From Caldithrix sp. (GTDB lineage: Bacteria > Zhuqueibacterota > Zhuqueibacteria > Thermofontimicrobiales > Sulfurfontimicrobiaceae): a stretch of 64,000 nt of DNA. Location of the stretch: positions 129,502-193,501 of the forward strand of contig DYKB01000003.1 of the NCBI GenBank assembly GCA_020722815.1, written 5' to 3'. Every line of letters starts with the position of its first letter. Position 1 is the first letter of the stretch. The position numbers were made by a program, and so were the translations under genes. The notes under the pieces are model-generated. The model searched no databases, was not told the origin of the DNA, and was given only the letters and a program-made list of their open reading frames with translations. This document shows, in pieces, positions 48,005 to 57,412 of the stretch.

Positions 48005-50968
48005 TCAGAATGAGATTTCAAAGCCAGCGTACAACTCACGCGCGATACCAGCCAGGGGACTGCCGTACTGATCAACAGGACGGTTCAACACACCCCATGG
48101 ATTACCTTGTGATTCGTAGAGGTTACTATCATTATAGTTATCGAAAGTCAAAATGTTTTCACGATCGAGCACGTTCAACACTTCGAAAAACAGTCCACCA
48201 CGAATGCCGGCGACGGTCATGTATTTCATCAGACGCAGATCAAGCTGCAGGAAATGTTCGCCATTCAGCATGTCTTCGTATCGTAAATTGGTAACACCCA
48301 GTTTTTTCGAATAGCGCCATGGGCTCTTATAAGTTGCGATGGTCGACAACTTGACATCAAAGGGGAAATCCCATAAAAGTGACAATTTGGCTTTCCAGTC
48401 ATTAAAACCACGAGAATAGGTTGGCCAAATATAAACCACATCCCAATCATAATCTTTGGTTGCATTGTTGTAACTTAAAGAATTGGTGAAAGCCGCATCC
48501 TGGTTAATTCCAGCGCCACTTGCTGAACCTTTATCATACGCATAGGAGAGGCTTAAATTACCAGAAAGACCGATGACATCGAAATACCGGTCGGGAGTTG
48601 GGCGTTTCCAGAGATTGAGTTCCAAACCACGGCTATCACGATAGCCCCAGTTGGTGTAGTAAGTATACAACGAGAAATCCGTCTTGGAAACGGCTTTATT
48701 CTGGTTAATGCTGTAACCAATGACCGCTCCATTGCGGACATCACGATAATAGGCCGTTAAATCGAGGCCATAATCGGTGCCCAGGGCGGTGTTGATACCA
48801 ATTTCATACGCTGTGGCTTTTTCAGGATCAGGATCAGGGTTCCACACTGCCGGCAAAGAAGTATTGGCAAAAGCACCATAATTTTGCAGCCAGTAACCCA
48901 TATTGGGTTGGGTCGTGTAAATACCCCAGCTATAGTGCATGGCCGCCGTTTCTGTAATCGGATGGGAAACGCCAATTCGGGGGCTAAAATATTGATGGGT
49001 TTCCGACTCTTTCGTCGCATTCCAGACGTTAACAGCTTGTTTATTGTCCAGGGTGTCCCATTTTACAGGAGTAAAATAGTTATCCCAGAACTTGGTTTTA
49101 AAATTGTAGGCATCATACCGCATACCTAAATTCACAATAATTCCTTCATATTCAATCTTATCCTGGAGATAGGTACCTGCCGACCAGGGATTGACATCAT
49201 AAATCACGGTTTCAAATTTGAAGGAAGGATCGGGGAAGCCCACGCTTGATTTATGCGAGAAGCGATCAATATTGTGCAATTTATACTCGAAACCAGTTTT
49301 TAATTGATGATGGAAACTAACCTGGTTCGTATAGTTGCTGGCCAGTGTCAGGGTACTGGTTTTCAAATCTTCATAATGATAACCAGCGAGTCCAAATCGA
49401 ATCTGGTTTTGGAACCCAGTAACCTGATAATTCGGGTCATTGCCCGGCGCGGTATTAAAAATCCGGGTGGCCGGCGTATTCAGGTATTTATCGGCTTCTT
49501 CTTTGGTGTCCAGAATCAGCCACTCATCACCATAGTTATCATATTGCAGTTTATCATCAACTGGCTTGTAACCCCATGTTTTTTCATTGGCAACAAAGCT
49601 AACCGTTGTTTCCAGAAAACTGGCAGGGTTAAATACATGGGTATGTTTGAGATAAGAAACAAGTCCCATTCGATCCCAAACGGGCTGGCCTTCAAGCCAG
49701 AACTGGTACACATAGGAATAGGACCGGTTGGTCCAGCCTAACAATTGACCCCAATCATCCATTTTGCCATATAAAGTTAAGCGATCAGATGAAGTGAGGT
49801 CATAATTCAATTTCAATGATAAACCAAGTTCACGCTGGAATTCACCAGGGAACCGGCCCGGGTCATTCATGAAATTTCCAGCAAAGAAAAAATTTCCTTT
49901 TGAAGTCATTGGACCACCAAAGGTAAATTCCGAGGTAATTCTGGGTTTATCACCATAAGGATATAATCCTGGTGACCAATTCATTTGATTGGCCAGAGCC
50001 GAATCACTCTTCGTCTTTTTATTCAATAATGTCTTCTTGTGCGCATTGTACAGATCGGCCGCGGTTTGCGTTCCAGAAACGATCGCATTGTACATATCTG
50101 GACCCTTAAATTTAAGGCCGCCCAAGCTTGATCTGACAAACAATTTACCAGAATATTTTTTCCCACCACTCTTGGAAGCGATGTTGACAACACCACCAGA
50201 AGCGCCATATTCCGCATTGAAAGTACCGGCAATCACATTGGCTTCGGCAACGGAGCTTTGATTGAAATCAACCGTTGTTTGAACCATGTCAGCCATTCGG
50301 CCCGTAGGATCCAGGGTGGATTCGGATACGAATCCACCGCTGCTGGTATTACCAGTTGAGTTGGTATTTCTTCTCACATTGGTGTAAGGGTCGGTACCAC
50401 CACCTGCTGAGGTCATAATATCGGTGATATTGACCCCATCAATCATATACGCGACGCCAACTTTATTTGCACCACGCATCGATTGGGTCGTCACCGAGGT
50501 TTGCAGAATTTCGTTCAAACTGGTAACTGGCATAACGTTATCGACAACTTCATCTGAAAACGTGACTTTAGTAGCAGTCATGCTCTTATCGACCACCGGT
50601 CGTTCCGCAACAATAGAAACCATTTCGCCTTCAATTACCGTCGGTTTCAAAGTGACATTTAATTCCGTCGTCACATCGATCTGTACCTGTACGTTGGAAA
50701 TCGACTGGGTCGTATACCCCATGAAAGTCACATTCATCGTATATCGTCCTGGCGGAATATTGACGATAAAGTAACGGCCATTTTGGTCGGCTGAGGCACC
50801 CATCATAGTACCGTCAATCAACAAGTTTGCACCAGGAAGTGCTTCACCGGTCTCTGCATCTCTCACTACACCCGCGATTTTGCCAGTAGTTGCAGCAAAC
50901 AGGAAAACATTCATCAAGCACAACATCACGATGAACACCAGGGTCAGCCTTCCCCACATTCTACTCAT
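48005..50968 (-). CDS. TonB-dependent receptor with CarboxypepD regulatory domain
   Basis: This 987-residue outer-membrane receptor has a signal peptide, then a carboxypeptidase-D regulatory-like domain at about 30-110 (GKIAGVVRDAETGEALPGAN, YFIVNIPPGRYTMNVTFMGY). A plug at about 115-270 (VTSLNEILQTSVTTQSMRGA, IDGVNITDI, EANVIAGTFNAEYGASGGVV) precedes the beta-barrel to the terminal FEISF. The start at 50968 has AGGAGGG 8 bases upstream; the longer frame from 50995 would read through that site. This build is normal for SusC-like and other FCB receptors, but no SusD-like partner follows. It is powered by a TonB/ExbB/ExbD system such as the one at 1-1488. Its substrate is unknown. Confidence 0.93.
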   Translation of the reverse strand: MSRMWGRLTLVFIVMLCLMNVFLFAATTGKIAGVVRDAETGEALPGANLLIDGTMMGASADQNGRYFIVNIPPGRYTMNVTFMGYTTQSISNVQVQIDVTTELNVTLKPTVIEGEMVSIVAERPVVDKSMTATKVTFSDEVVDNVMPVTSLNEILQTSVTTQSMRGANKVGVAYMIDGVNITDIMTSAGGGTDPYTNVRRNTNSTGNTSSGGFVSESTLDPTGRMADMVQTTVDFNQSSVAEANVIAGTFNAEYGASGGVVNIASKSGGKKYSGKLFVRSSLGGLKFKGPDMYNAIVSGTQTAADLYNAHKKTLLNKKTKSDSALANQMNWSPGLYPYGDKPRITSEFTFGGPMTSKGNFFFAGNFMNDPGRFPGEFQRELGLSLKLNYDLTSSDRLTLYGKMDDWGQLLGWTNRSYSYVYQFWLEGQPVWDRMGLVSYLKHTHVFNPASFLETTVSFVANEKTWGYKPVDDKLQYDNYGDEWLILDTKEEADKYLNTPATRIFNTAPGNDPNYQVTGFQNQIRFGLAGYHYEDLKTSTLTLASNYTNQVSFHHQLKTGFEYKLHNIDRFSHKSSVGFPDPSFKFETVIYDVNPWSAGTYLQDKIEYEGIIVNLGMRYDAYNFKTKFWDNYFTPVKWDTLDNKQAVNVWNATKESETHQYFSPRIGVSHPITETAAMHYSWGIYTTQPNMGYWLQNYGAFANTSLPAVWNPDPDPEKATAYEIGINTALGTDYGLDLTAYYRDVRNGAVIGYSINQNKAVSKTDFSLYTYYTNWGYRDSRGLELNLWKRPTPDRYFDVIGLSGNLSLSYAYDKGSASGAGINQDAAFTNSLSYNNATKDYDWDVVYIWPTYSRGFNDWKAKLSLLWDFPFDVKLSTIATYKSPWRYSKKLGVTNLRYEDMLNGEHFLQLDLRLMKYMTVAGIRGGLFFEVLNVLDRENILTFDNYNDSNLYESQGNPWGVLNRPVDQYGSPLAGIARELYAGFEISF

Positions 50969-50976
50969 ACTGTGTT

Positions 50977-50983
50977 CCCTCCT
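50977..50983 (-). promoter_or_regulatory. Ribosome binding site setting the TonB-receptor start
   Basis: On the minus strand AGGAGGG lies 8 bases before the ATG at 50968, which selects that start over the upstream frame opening at 50995. Confidence 0.78.
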
Positions 50984-51769
50984 AATTACATACACGAATT
51001 AGAAATTGATTAAATGAAATTAAATGATTTAGGGAAAAAATTAAATGAAATAAAACTATGACGTTAGCTTTTAATTACTTCACCTCCTTTTTTACTATTT
51101 TTTTATATACATTGAAAATCCTTCACTCTTCAGGAAGGGCTAAAAACAAAAAAACGAAAGCTATAATACTTCCTCCCTGTCCAAACAGTTGAAATATATT
51201 ATAAATTTCGTTTTTAGTAGACTATTTTGCATAATTCTTTCGAGGTTAGTTAACCAGTTTTCAGTCAATTCTGCGTTAATGATTTACTTTATATTCAGTA
51301 AGCGTAAAATCACCAGCCCAGGAGTCTAATTGAAAATTAACCAGATTGAATGATTCCGAATGAACCTCTTTGTGAAAAATAAAACAATTAGTACAAGTGC
51401 TAATATTACAAAACAAAAACTCTTTTGTCAAGTTTTTTTTTAAAAAAAATGTAAAAATTTATATTAATTTTCCATTCATCAATTCTTTTACAGGTTATCA
51501 ATATTGGTTAATTTTATTAAAATTAACCACTTAAATCATATTGTAAAAATAAAACTTTTCCCTTTTTCCAGAGGGGTTAAAAATTCAAAATACTGATTGA
51601 AGCGTTTCAAAAAGTATTAAAATATTTCAATAAGTACTAACTACGAAAATTTAACAAAAAAGTTGCAGTTTTTTTTGACTAAATTTCTTTGTCAGTTCAA
51701 TCATTTCCAAACATAAATTTGACCAAATTTTTACTTCCCGCGGACACCCGCAAAAGCGTATTGCTGTCA
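50984..51769. other. AT-rich leader of the TonB-receptor operon
   Basis: No gene is present. The ~790 bp upstream of the receptor is very AT-rich with many T- and A-runs. On the minus strand it includes a small stem CCTTCCTGAAGAGTGAAGG at about 51120-51138. The operon promoter must lie here, but no -35/-10 pair stands out above the AT background. I saw no known riboswitch. Confidence 0.4.
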
Positions 51770-52056
51770 GGGTAAGGTGATAACAATATGAATTTCAATA
51801 ATTTACGATTTAATTGCACAAGCTTTAGCTCGTAGCTATTCATTAGTTTTTTAATAAGTTACTATTGAATTGCCACGAGCTTTAGCTCGTGGTTCCATGA
51901 GCGCCCCCTTAATCGCCGGGCTTTTAAGCCCGAATTTTTATACACCAGCGGGTTAAAACCCACTCTTAAAATTTTGGAGGCAATTTGATCCACACGCTAA
52001 AGCTCGTGGCTATTTATATGTTTTTTAATGAGTTATCATCTTATCCTGACGACTAT
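51770..52056. repeat. R1 element, copy without R2
   Basis: A ~287-bp copy with diverged ends (TGTCAGGGTAAGGTGATAA on the left, TTATCATCTTATCCTGACGA on the right). Its palindromes are not split: CCACGAGCTTTAGCTCGTGG at 51862-51881, CGGGCTTTTAAGCCCG and AGCGGGTTAAAACCCACT. It serves as the empty-site reference for R2 insertions elsewhere. Confidence 0.68.
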
Positions 52057-52066
52057 GGGCATTATC

Positions 52067-52117
52067 CCACCGGAAACAACTGCACCAAAGACGAAACATT
52101 TCATCCTGAAATTTCAG
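52067..52117. repeat. R5-related segment, second copy
   Basis: About 50 bp matching 1914-1965 (CCACCGGAAACAACTGCACC against CCACTGAAAACAATTGCACC) and ending ATCCTGAAATTTCAG, a changed form of the R5 end. It follows an R1 copy by 10 bp. Confidence 0.45.
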
Positions 52118-52459
52118 ATGATATTATTTGTTCACTAATTTAAGATTGTCAGCCGGCCATAGTCGTCTTTGCTTCATTAAATGGGTCGCCAGAAATATTC
52201 AACTCACTGGAGATTTTTTTCATTTACTTCAACTCACCCGCGGCAAAAGTGGATATTGGTATAAATTTTGTTAATAAATCTGAAAATTCAGGATATCCGC
52301 TGCTTAATTTTGAGATAAGCATTGAGTAGTCGGCACAAGTTCAAATTTCATCGTTCAGGATTCATTTCCTGGTGAAATTTTCCAAGAATGATGCGATAAA
52401 TCTAAATCCGGAACCGGTGCTCGCTTACAAAGCTGTATTTGATGATGGAGGTAAAACAA
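52118..52459. other. Gap before the methyltransferase
   Basis: No gene or named repeat was recognised apart from the ribosome site GGAGG at 52447-52451, 8 bases before the methyltransferase ATG at 52460. The promoter of that gene probably lies here. Confidence 0.4.
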
Positions 52460-53035
52460 ATGGCAGAATATATTGAAGCAGTTAATAACACCTTTTCCCA
52501 AACGCATAAAGTCTATAATCCCGCATTTATTATGAAAAGCCTGTTTAAAGCGGATTCCAGACAGGTTTTAAATGAAATTCCGCTATTTAATGGAGTCAAA
52601 ATTCTGGATATTGGTTGCGGGAAAGGAAAATTGCTTCTCTCAATCAGGGATATCGTAAAGACCTGTGAATTACATGGAATCGATTTAAATCATAACATTA
52701 TTAAAAAGGCACAGAAAAAAGTACTGGATGAAGAAAACATTGCTTTTAAAAATGGCGATGCAGCCCGTTTACCGTTTCCGGACAACTATTTCCATGTCGT
52801 GATTTGTACCAACACCTTCGATTCCATTGAACATAAAGGCCGGGCACTGCAGGAAGCCTACCGGGTACTTCAAAAACATGGACGTCTGTTTATCCTGGAA
52901 TCACTTGTTTCGGATAGTGCCAAAAACAAACTGGATAAAATTATTCGCCAATCTCCATTTATCAAATACTCACGAAAATTTTTAAAACGGACGGCGCTGC
53001 TCTCCAGAAGCTATTTGATTACCTGCCAAAAGTGA
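52460..53035 (+). CDS. Class I SAM-dependent methyltransferase
   Basis: This 191-residue methyltransferase has the class I (Rossmann) motifs: motif I ILDIGCGKGKLLLS at about 43-56, the acidic ELHGIDLNHNIIKKAQ at about 65-80, motif II/III GDAARLPFPDNYFHVVICTN at about 97-116, and RVLQKHGRLFILES at about 135-148. The GGAGG site supports this ATG over three earlier in-frame starts. The product has a shorter C-terminus than UbiE-like enzymes, so the substrate, small molecule or lipid, is open. A 162-bp R7 element begins 9 bp after the stop. Confidence 0.88.
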   Translation: MAEYIEAVNNTFSQTHKVYNPAFIMKSLFKADSRQVLNEIPLFNGVKILDIGCGKGKLLLSIRDIVKTCELHGIDLNHNIIKKAQKKVLDEENIAFKNGDAARLPFPDNYFHVVICTNTFDSIEHKGRALQEAYRVLQKHGRLFILESLVSDSAKNKLDKIIRQSPFIKYSRKFLKRTALLSRSYLITCQK

Positions 53036-53043
53036 TTCTAATG

Positions 53044-53205
53044 TTAATACTACTTAGTCAGATTAACTCCAACATCCCCCTAAATCCCCCTTCAAAGGGA
53101 AACTTTTAGCGATTCCCCCATTTGAAGGAGGGCCAGGGGGGATGTTAGTGAGCTTGAAATTACAAAATTAATATCGCTTAATGCAATCTGACTAAGTAGT
53201 ATTAA
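53044..53205. mobile_element. R7: MITE-like element with perfect 21-bp ends
   Basis: The two ends, 53044-53064 (starting TTAATACTACTTAG) and 53185-53205 (ending CTAAGTAGTATTAA), are perfect inverted repeats of 21 bp. The inside holds a hairpin of ATCCCCCTAAATCCCCC and GGGGGGATGTTA-type arms. The outer TTAA on both sides could be part of the repeat or a target duplication, so TTAA or TA duplication is possible. No gene is inside. Confidence 0.75.
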
Positions 53206-53693
53206 TTATTTCCTCAGATTTTAATAAGGTAATAAGGTTGTTGCCGGGGGAATGTCCGGGCTACTGAGGTGGGAAAAGCGAAAATAAGGTTTTTTAAAGA
53301 TCATCTTTAATCGCAGCGGTCGGTTTTGCATTATGGATTGAGAAAAAAACTGTCTTTAAACCTCGTTTTTTGGAAAGGATAGCCCGCTTTCTTTTAACTA
53401 TCATCTAAATTTATTAATATGCAGAATTCTTGAATGAATCCCTCACTGGACAACGTTTTTGAATTCAATAAGTTAATGGTATAAAAATTGCCATCAAATA
53501 TAATCCCAATTTTCAATCAATTAAGTAATTCAAGCCCGCGTATCCATTTTCAACCGGCAATTAAGAAAATTCAGGAATCTCGATCTTAATCAATAAAAAT
53601 TTTCCAAATAAAAGGTGAAATTGGAAGTTCACTATTTAATACGGGCCAAATTTACAACAAAATCAGGACACGTTCTTACAGGAGTAGATTTTA
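53206..53693. other. Gap before the TIM-barrel gene
   Basis: No gene is seen. The segment at about 53219-53255 (AATAAGGTAATAAGGTT, then GCCGGGGGAATGTCCGGG) resembles the core of the R4 element (AATAAGGTCATAAGGTT near 18544). The remainder is AT-rich. A GGAG-type site (ACAGGAGTAG) lies before the ATG at 53694. Confidence 0.4.
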
Positions 53694-54827
53694 ATGTCAG
53701 CGGTTGATCTGCGTTATCAAAAAAAACGACGTGATCAAGAAAGTTTAATTCAACATCTGGAAAAATTCAAGCTCGAACCACGCTTTATCACACGTCCCTG
53801 GACTTTTAATTCGGCCAGTGATTATCTCCCATTTGAGAGGTTGACGCTGGAACAACGTCTGGATGTTGTGAAAGAACTCGCCGACTATGGGCTTTCTGGC
53901 ATTGAACTACTCTACCCGCAGGAAATTGACGAAGAAAATCTGGACGAACTGGAGAAGTTTCAAGAGGAAAGTCGTCTGAAAATAGTAAGTATTGGTGTCG
54001 ATTTTTCTCTCGATCCACAGTTCATCAATGGTGCGCTTTCATCTCCTGTTAAAAAAGTCCACGAAAAGGCCATTGAACTATTCAAAGAGACGTTGGAACT
54101 GAATCTCGAACTTGAAACCGATTATGCCCTGCTCATTTTAAATGCCGAAGGTTATGAATCCGCTTTTGGAGCCGATTTGACCGGTGCACGGGATCGCTTT
54201 GCCGCTGCAATCGGAGAAATTGTCGACAATTATCCGGACATTCGATTGGTTCTCCAGCCACATCCCCCACGTTTACATCACCGGAACCTTTTTCATAACA
54301 CCGCAGAAATCATTCTTGCCTGTCAAAAAATTGAGGCGCTGTTAACTCATCCGGATCATCGATCAAACTTAATGAATAGCCATGCCATCATCAGCATGAT
54401 ACCGGATTTATCCTTTATTCCGGTTTTGGGAGAAGACCCGACTGCCAGCCTGAGTCTGATTCTGGAACACGCCAGATTAGCCGGTGTGGCAATCAATCAC
54501 TTTCCATCGGATTCCCACTGGGCGACTGGTTCTATTCTGGATTTTGATTATTTAAAATATTCGCTTTATGCATTAAAAATGGCTGGCTACAGGGAAACTT
54601 TTCATCTCAATGTGGGTTCCACAACGGTCCCACCGATTCAGGCGCTCAAAAATTTGATGGACATGATCCGGGCATATACCGCCTTTATTAATTATCTGGA
54701 AGACGATAAAATCATCCTCACCCATTTACACCCGGATAAAAATCAAGGGTGGTTAGAAGGCTATCTGACCCGGATAGCCTCTATTCATCAACAAGCGCTG
54801 CCACCGATTCCCTTTTTCCAAATTTAG
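53694..54827 (+). CDS. Sugar phosphate isomerase/epimerase-like TIM-barrel protein
   Basis: This 377-residue protein has the pattern of the xylose-isomerase-like AP-endonuclease-2 superfamily: LTLEQRLDVVKELADYGLSG, IELLYPQEI, KIVSIGVDF, RLVLQPHPPRLHHRN and DSHWATGSILDFDY, with metal-ligand-like Glu/Asp/His residues late in strands. It is longer at both ends than the usual sugar isomerase. It is not in a tight operon with its neighbours (234 bp to the NagB-like gene). Given the NagB-like protein and ROK kinase nearby, a sugar or amino-sugar substrate is plausible, but not shown. Confidence 0.78.
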   Translation: MSAVDLRYQKKRRDQESLIQHLEKFKLEPRFITRPWTFNSASDYLPFERLTLEQRLDVVKELADYGLSGIELLYPQEIDEENLDELEKFQEESRLKIVSIGVDFSLDPQFINGALSSPVKKVHEKAIELFKETLELNLELETDYALLILNAEGYESAFGADLTGARDRFAAAIGEIVDNYPDIRLVLQPHPPRLHHRNLFHNTAEIILACQKIEALLTHPDHRSNLMNSHAIISMIPDLSFIPVLGEDPTASLSLILEHARLAGVAINHFPSDSHWATGSILDFDYLKYSLYALKMAGYRETFHLNVGSTTVPPIQALKNLMDMIRAYTAFINYLEDDKIILTHLHPDKNQGWLEGYLTRIASIHQQALPPIPFFQI

Positions 54828-55060
54828 CGTTCTTTTACAAATTTTTGCCTGTTATTTTGTAATATTGCGAATTTTACGCTCACTTTTTCTGTTTGAAATT
54901 CATCCTTCATGAAGTGATGTGATATTTATGGTAACAAATAAAATTTATTGCATCAAATAAAAATAATGTTTATATTATGTTATCGTATTTTATCTTCAAA
55001 ACCTGAGTGAATTAAGTAATTGAAATCCAGGTTTAAATTTATAAAATTTGAGGTTTCATT

Positions 55061-55849
55061 ATGGCAAATATTACCTCTCAAAAAGAATTTCGGGTAGAAA
55101 AATTGAAAGTCAAAATCTACCCTTCTCAAGAAAAAATGGGGGCAGCCGCGGCACATGAAACCGCCAGAATGATGAAAAAAATTCTTTCTGAAAAAGACGA
55201 GGTGATTATGATTTTAGCCGCAGCACCTTCACAGAACGAATATTTAGCCGAATTAGTCGCCGCTACCGATGTGGATTGGTCTAAAGTAATCGCTTTCCAG
55301 ATGGATGAGTATATCGGTCTTCCTGAGAATGCGCCACAGTTGTTTGCAAATTTTTTACGTCATACCGTGATGGATAAAGTTCCCATCAAACAATTTCATG
55401 TACTCAATGGAAACGCGCCTGATATTTTTCTTGAATGTAAACGTTATGCGAAGCTGTTAAAAATGCATCCGGTCGATATCTGTTGTTCCGGGATCGGCGA
55501 AAATGGACATCTCGCTTTTAATGACCCCCAGGCTGCTGACTTTCAAGATAGCGAATGGGTAAAAGTCGTTGAACTGGATGAAATTACACGCCAACAGCAG
55601 GTAAATGATGGCCGTTTTGAATATTTTAATGCAGTCCCGGCAAAAGCAATTACTTTAACAATTCCGGCCATACTTTCAGCCAGATGGCTAACCTGTGTGG
55701 TACCGACCAAATCAAAAGCGCGTGTTGTGGAAAAGACGCTTCGTGGGAAAATTTCTCCGGACTGTCCAGCCTCTGTTTTACGTACCTGTGAGAATGCCAC
55801 CTTATATCTTGATCCGAATTCGGCTTCGAAATTAAAATTTGCGTCTTAA
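55061..55849 (+). CDS. nagB: Glucosamine-6-phosphate deaminase-like protein
   Basis: This 262-residue protein of the NagB/RpiA/SOL superfamily has the NagB signatures: VIAFQMDEYIGLP (about 76-88, with the catalytic Asp), CSGIGENGHLAFNDPQ (about 147-162, with the catalytic His; the acidic base of the E. coli enzyme is Asn here, as in several Bacillota and Bacteroidota members, and the later Glu is Asp), and AKAITLTIPAIL. NagB turns glucosamine 6-phosphate into fructose 6-phosphate and ammonia, linking amino sugars to glycolysis. The N-terminal ~12 residues are an extra tail. No nagA is nearby. A NagB-like protein of other specificity is possible. Confidence 0.86.
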   Translation: MANITSQKEFRVEKLKVKIYPSQEKMGAAAAHETARMMKKILSEKDEVIMILAAAPSQNEYLAELVAATDVDWSKVIAFQMDEYIGLPENAPQLFANFLRHTVMDKVPIKQFHVLNGNAPDIFLECKRYAKLLKMHPVDICCSGIGENGHLAFNDPQAADFQDSEWVKVVELDEITRQQQVNDGRFEYFNAVPAKAITLTIPAILSARWLTCVVPTKSKARVVEKTLRGKISPDCPASVLRTCENATLYLDPNSASKLKFAS

Positions 55850-56386
55850 GATTAAAAAAAGCCCTCCTTTTTTAATTTAAGCGAAACTGCAGACTTTCGG
55901 GATTTAAATTCCTGAAATTCCGAGAATGCGTTTTTTAAATTCAGCGGGCAAATCCGGCGTGTTCTGCCTGTTATGGCTGTCCCAAAACGCCAAAAATTAT
56001 CATTGCAAGGCGTTTCCTTCGGCTGAGCTCAGGACAAGTTTTGCTGAAGCCTGTTTTTTTTTGCTCGCAATTACCCTTATGAAACGGCCAAGCGTGCTTC
56101 ATCCCCAAACCGGGCCTGAGCCCCATCAAAGGAAATGTGCTTCGCAATGATAGACAAGGGAGTGATCCGGTGCTCGCGATATGTTTAGAATGGCTTCAAA
56201 ATAGAAAATTATTCGTTTTCCAGGCGACCGATTATTTCATTCCAAGAAATGTAACTATTTTATAATTGAGACGTTTAATAATTAAAATTTACGTAAACTA
56301 TTTACCCAATTCAATCGTCTTATAGAAAAATAAGCACAGATTATCAAAACGAAACACGCAAAATCCTTTTCGAGTGAGGGGCAGCA
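55850..56386. other. Gap holding an R3 copy
   Basis: No gene is supported. R3 fills 55998-56152. On either side the sequence is unremarkable, apart from a RBS-like GAGGGG before the ATG at 56387. Confidence 0.4.
55998..56152. mobile_element. R3 element, diverged copy
   Basis: The ends TATCATTGCAAGG (55998-56010) and CTTCGCAATGATA (56140-56152) are inverted with one mismatch. The inner tracts TCCTTCGGCTGA and GAAGCCTG, GCTCGCAATTACCC and GAAACGGCC match the copy at 3239-3343. This copy is longer by about 50 bp. Confidence 0.58.
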
Positions 56387-57412
56387 ATGGCTGAACTATT
56401 AAAAAAAGCAGGTTTTGGTGTCCTGGTTATCGCCATAACAGCCGGAATTTATTTTTTTATGTTTGTTGATAAACAAACCCAGCAGGACGCCCTCCGCTAC
56501 ACGCTAGCTATGATAGGCGATCGAATGTTTAAACTAATGCCGCCAGGTGATGAAAAAGATAAACTCCATACACAATATGAAGATTTCGTAAAACAGGCCG
56601 TAGCCCGAAAAATACCCCCTGGCGATATTGAAAAAGTCGCGGCACATGTTTTATCGGTGAGTTATCAGGATACAATTCTGGAACCAGATATTAAAATTCT
56701 CTATTCGAAATTAGGTTTGGATACCTTGCCAAAAAAAGGAACCTGGCTTGATTCAGAACAGCCAAGACCCCTATCGCCCAAAACGATCCAGGAGCCCCAA
56801 AAAACACCACCGCCGTCTGTTGTACAGGATGATAACACCTGGGATTCACTTAATATCCGGCTGAATTCAGTGGCGGAATTTGACATAAAAATGAGGAGAT
56901 TGATGGCGCGAGATCCTCGCCGACGCCATGAAATGCATCGACAGATTCATATTATGGCCGATTCGGGAATTAAAATTGTCATTGATGATAGTTTACGCTT
57001 TAAATTCCGTCAGGACCATTTTAAAAATATGAACCGGGATTTACAAAAATTAGAAAAACAACGGATCATCGTCTGGAAGAAAAATTACATGCGGCGAATG
57101 GAGCGTGAAATGATGGAGATGTCGGATCAATTGAAGCAACTTCAACATTTACATAAACTTGAGCATTTAAAGGAATTGCAAAAAATACGAATGTTCAAAT
57201 TCCAACAACTCGAAGCTTTAAAATCCCTGGACTCGTTAAAATATCTGGAGGTTCTGGAAAATCTAAAAATTACGCTTCCTGAATCGTTACAGGTATTTCT
57301 GCCAGATTCTATCCATCGAATTGTTGAGCAAAATCTGGAAGCTGCCGGTATCATCGGGGTCGAAACCAGAAGGACGCCGCCCCCGCCGCCACCGCCGATA
57401 CCAGAAAATTAA
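56387..57412 (+). CDS. Membrane-anchored helical protein of unknown function
   Basis: This 341-residue protein is not recognised. It has one N-terminal membrane helix (about residues 9-28, GVLVIAITAGIYFFMFV), a helical region to ~110, a Pro/Ser-rich linker at about 115-150 (PRPLSPKTIQEPQKTPPPS), a charged Met/Arg-rich helix at about 165-250, and a regular Leu/Lys/Glu helix (QLQHLHKLEHLKELQKIRMF, KSLDSLKYLEVLENLKITLP). The end is a poly-proline tract (PPPPPPPIPEN). The repeats suggest a long coiled coil on the periplasmic side. Its last 4 bp overlap the convergent ROK gene. It may be a scaffold or stalk protein, which is inference. Confidence 0.6.
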   Translation: MAELLKKAGFGVLVIAITAGIYFFMFVDKQTQQDALRYTLAMIGDRMFKLMPPGDEKDKLHTQYEDFVKQAVARKIPPGDIEKVAAHVLSVSYQDTILEPDIKILYSKLGLDTLPKKGTWLDSEQPRPLSPKTIQEPQKTPPPSVVQDDNTWDSLNIRLNSVAEFDIKMRRLMARDPRRRHEMHRQIHIMADSGIKIVIDDSLRFKFRQDHFKNMNRDLQKLEKQRIIVWKKNYMRRMEREMMEMSDQLKQLQHLHKLEHLKELQKIRMFKFQQLEALKSLDSLKYLEVLENLKITLPESLQVFLPDSIHRIVEQNLEAAGIIGVETRRTPPPPPPPIPEN

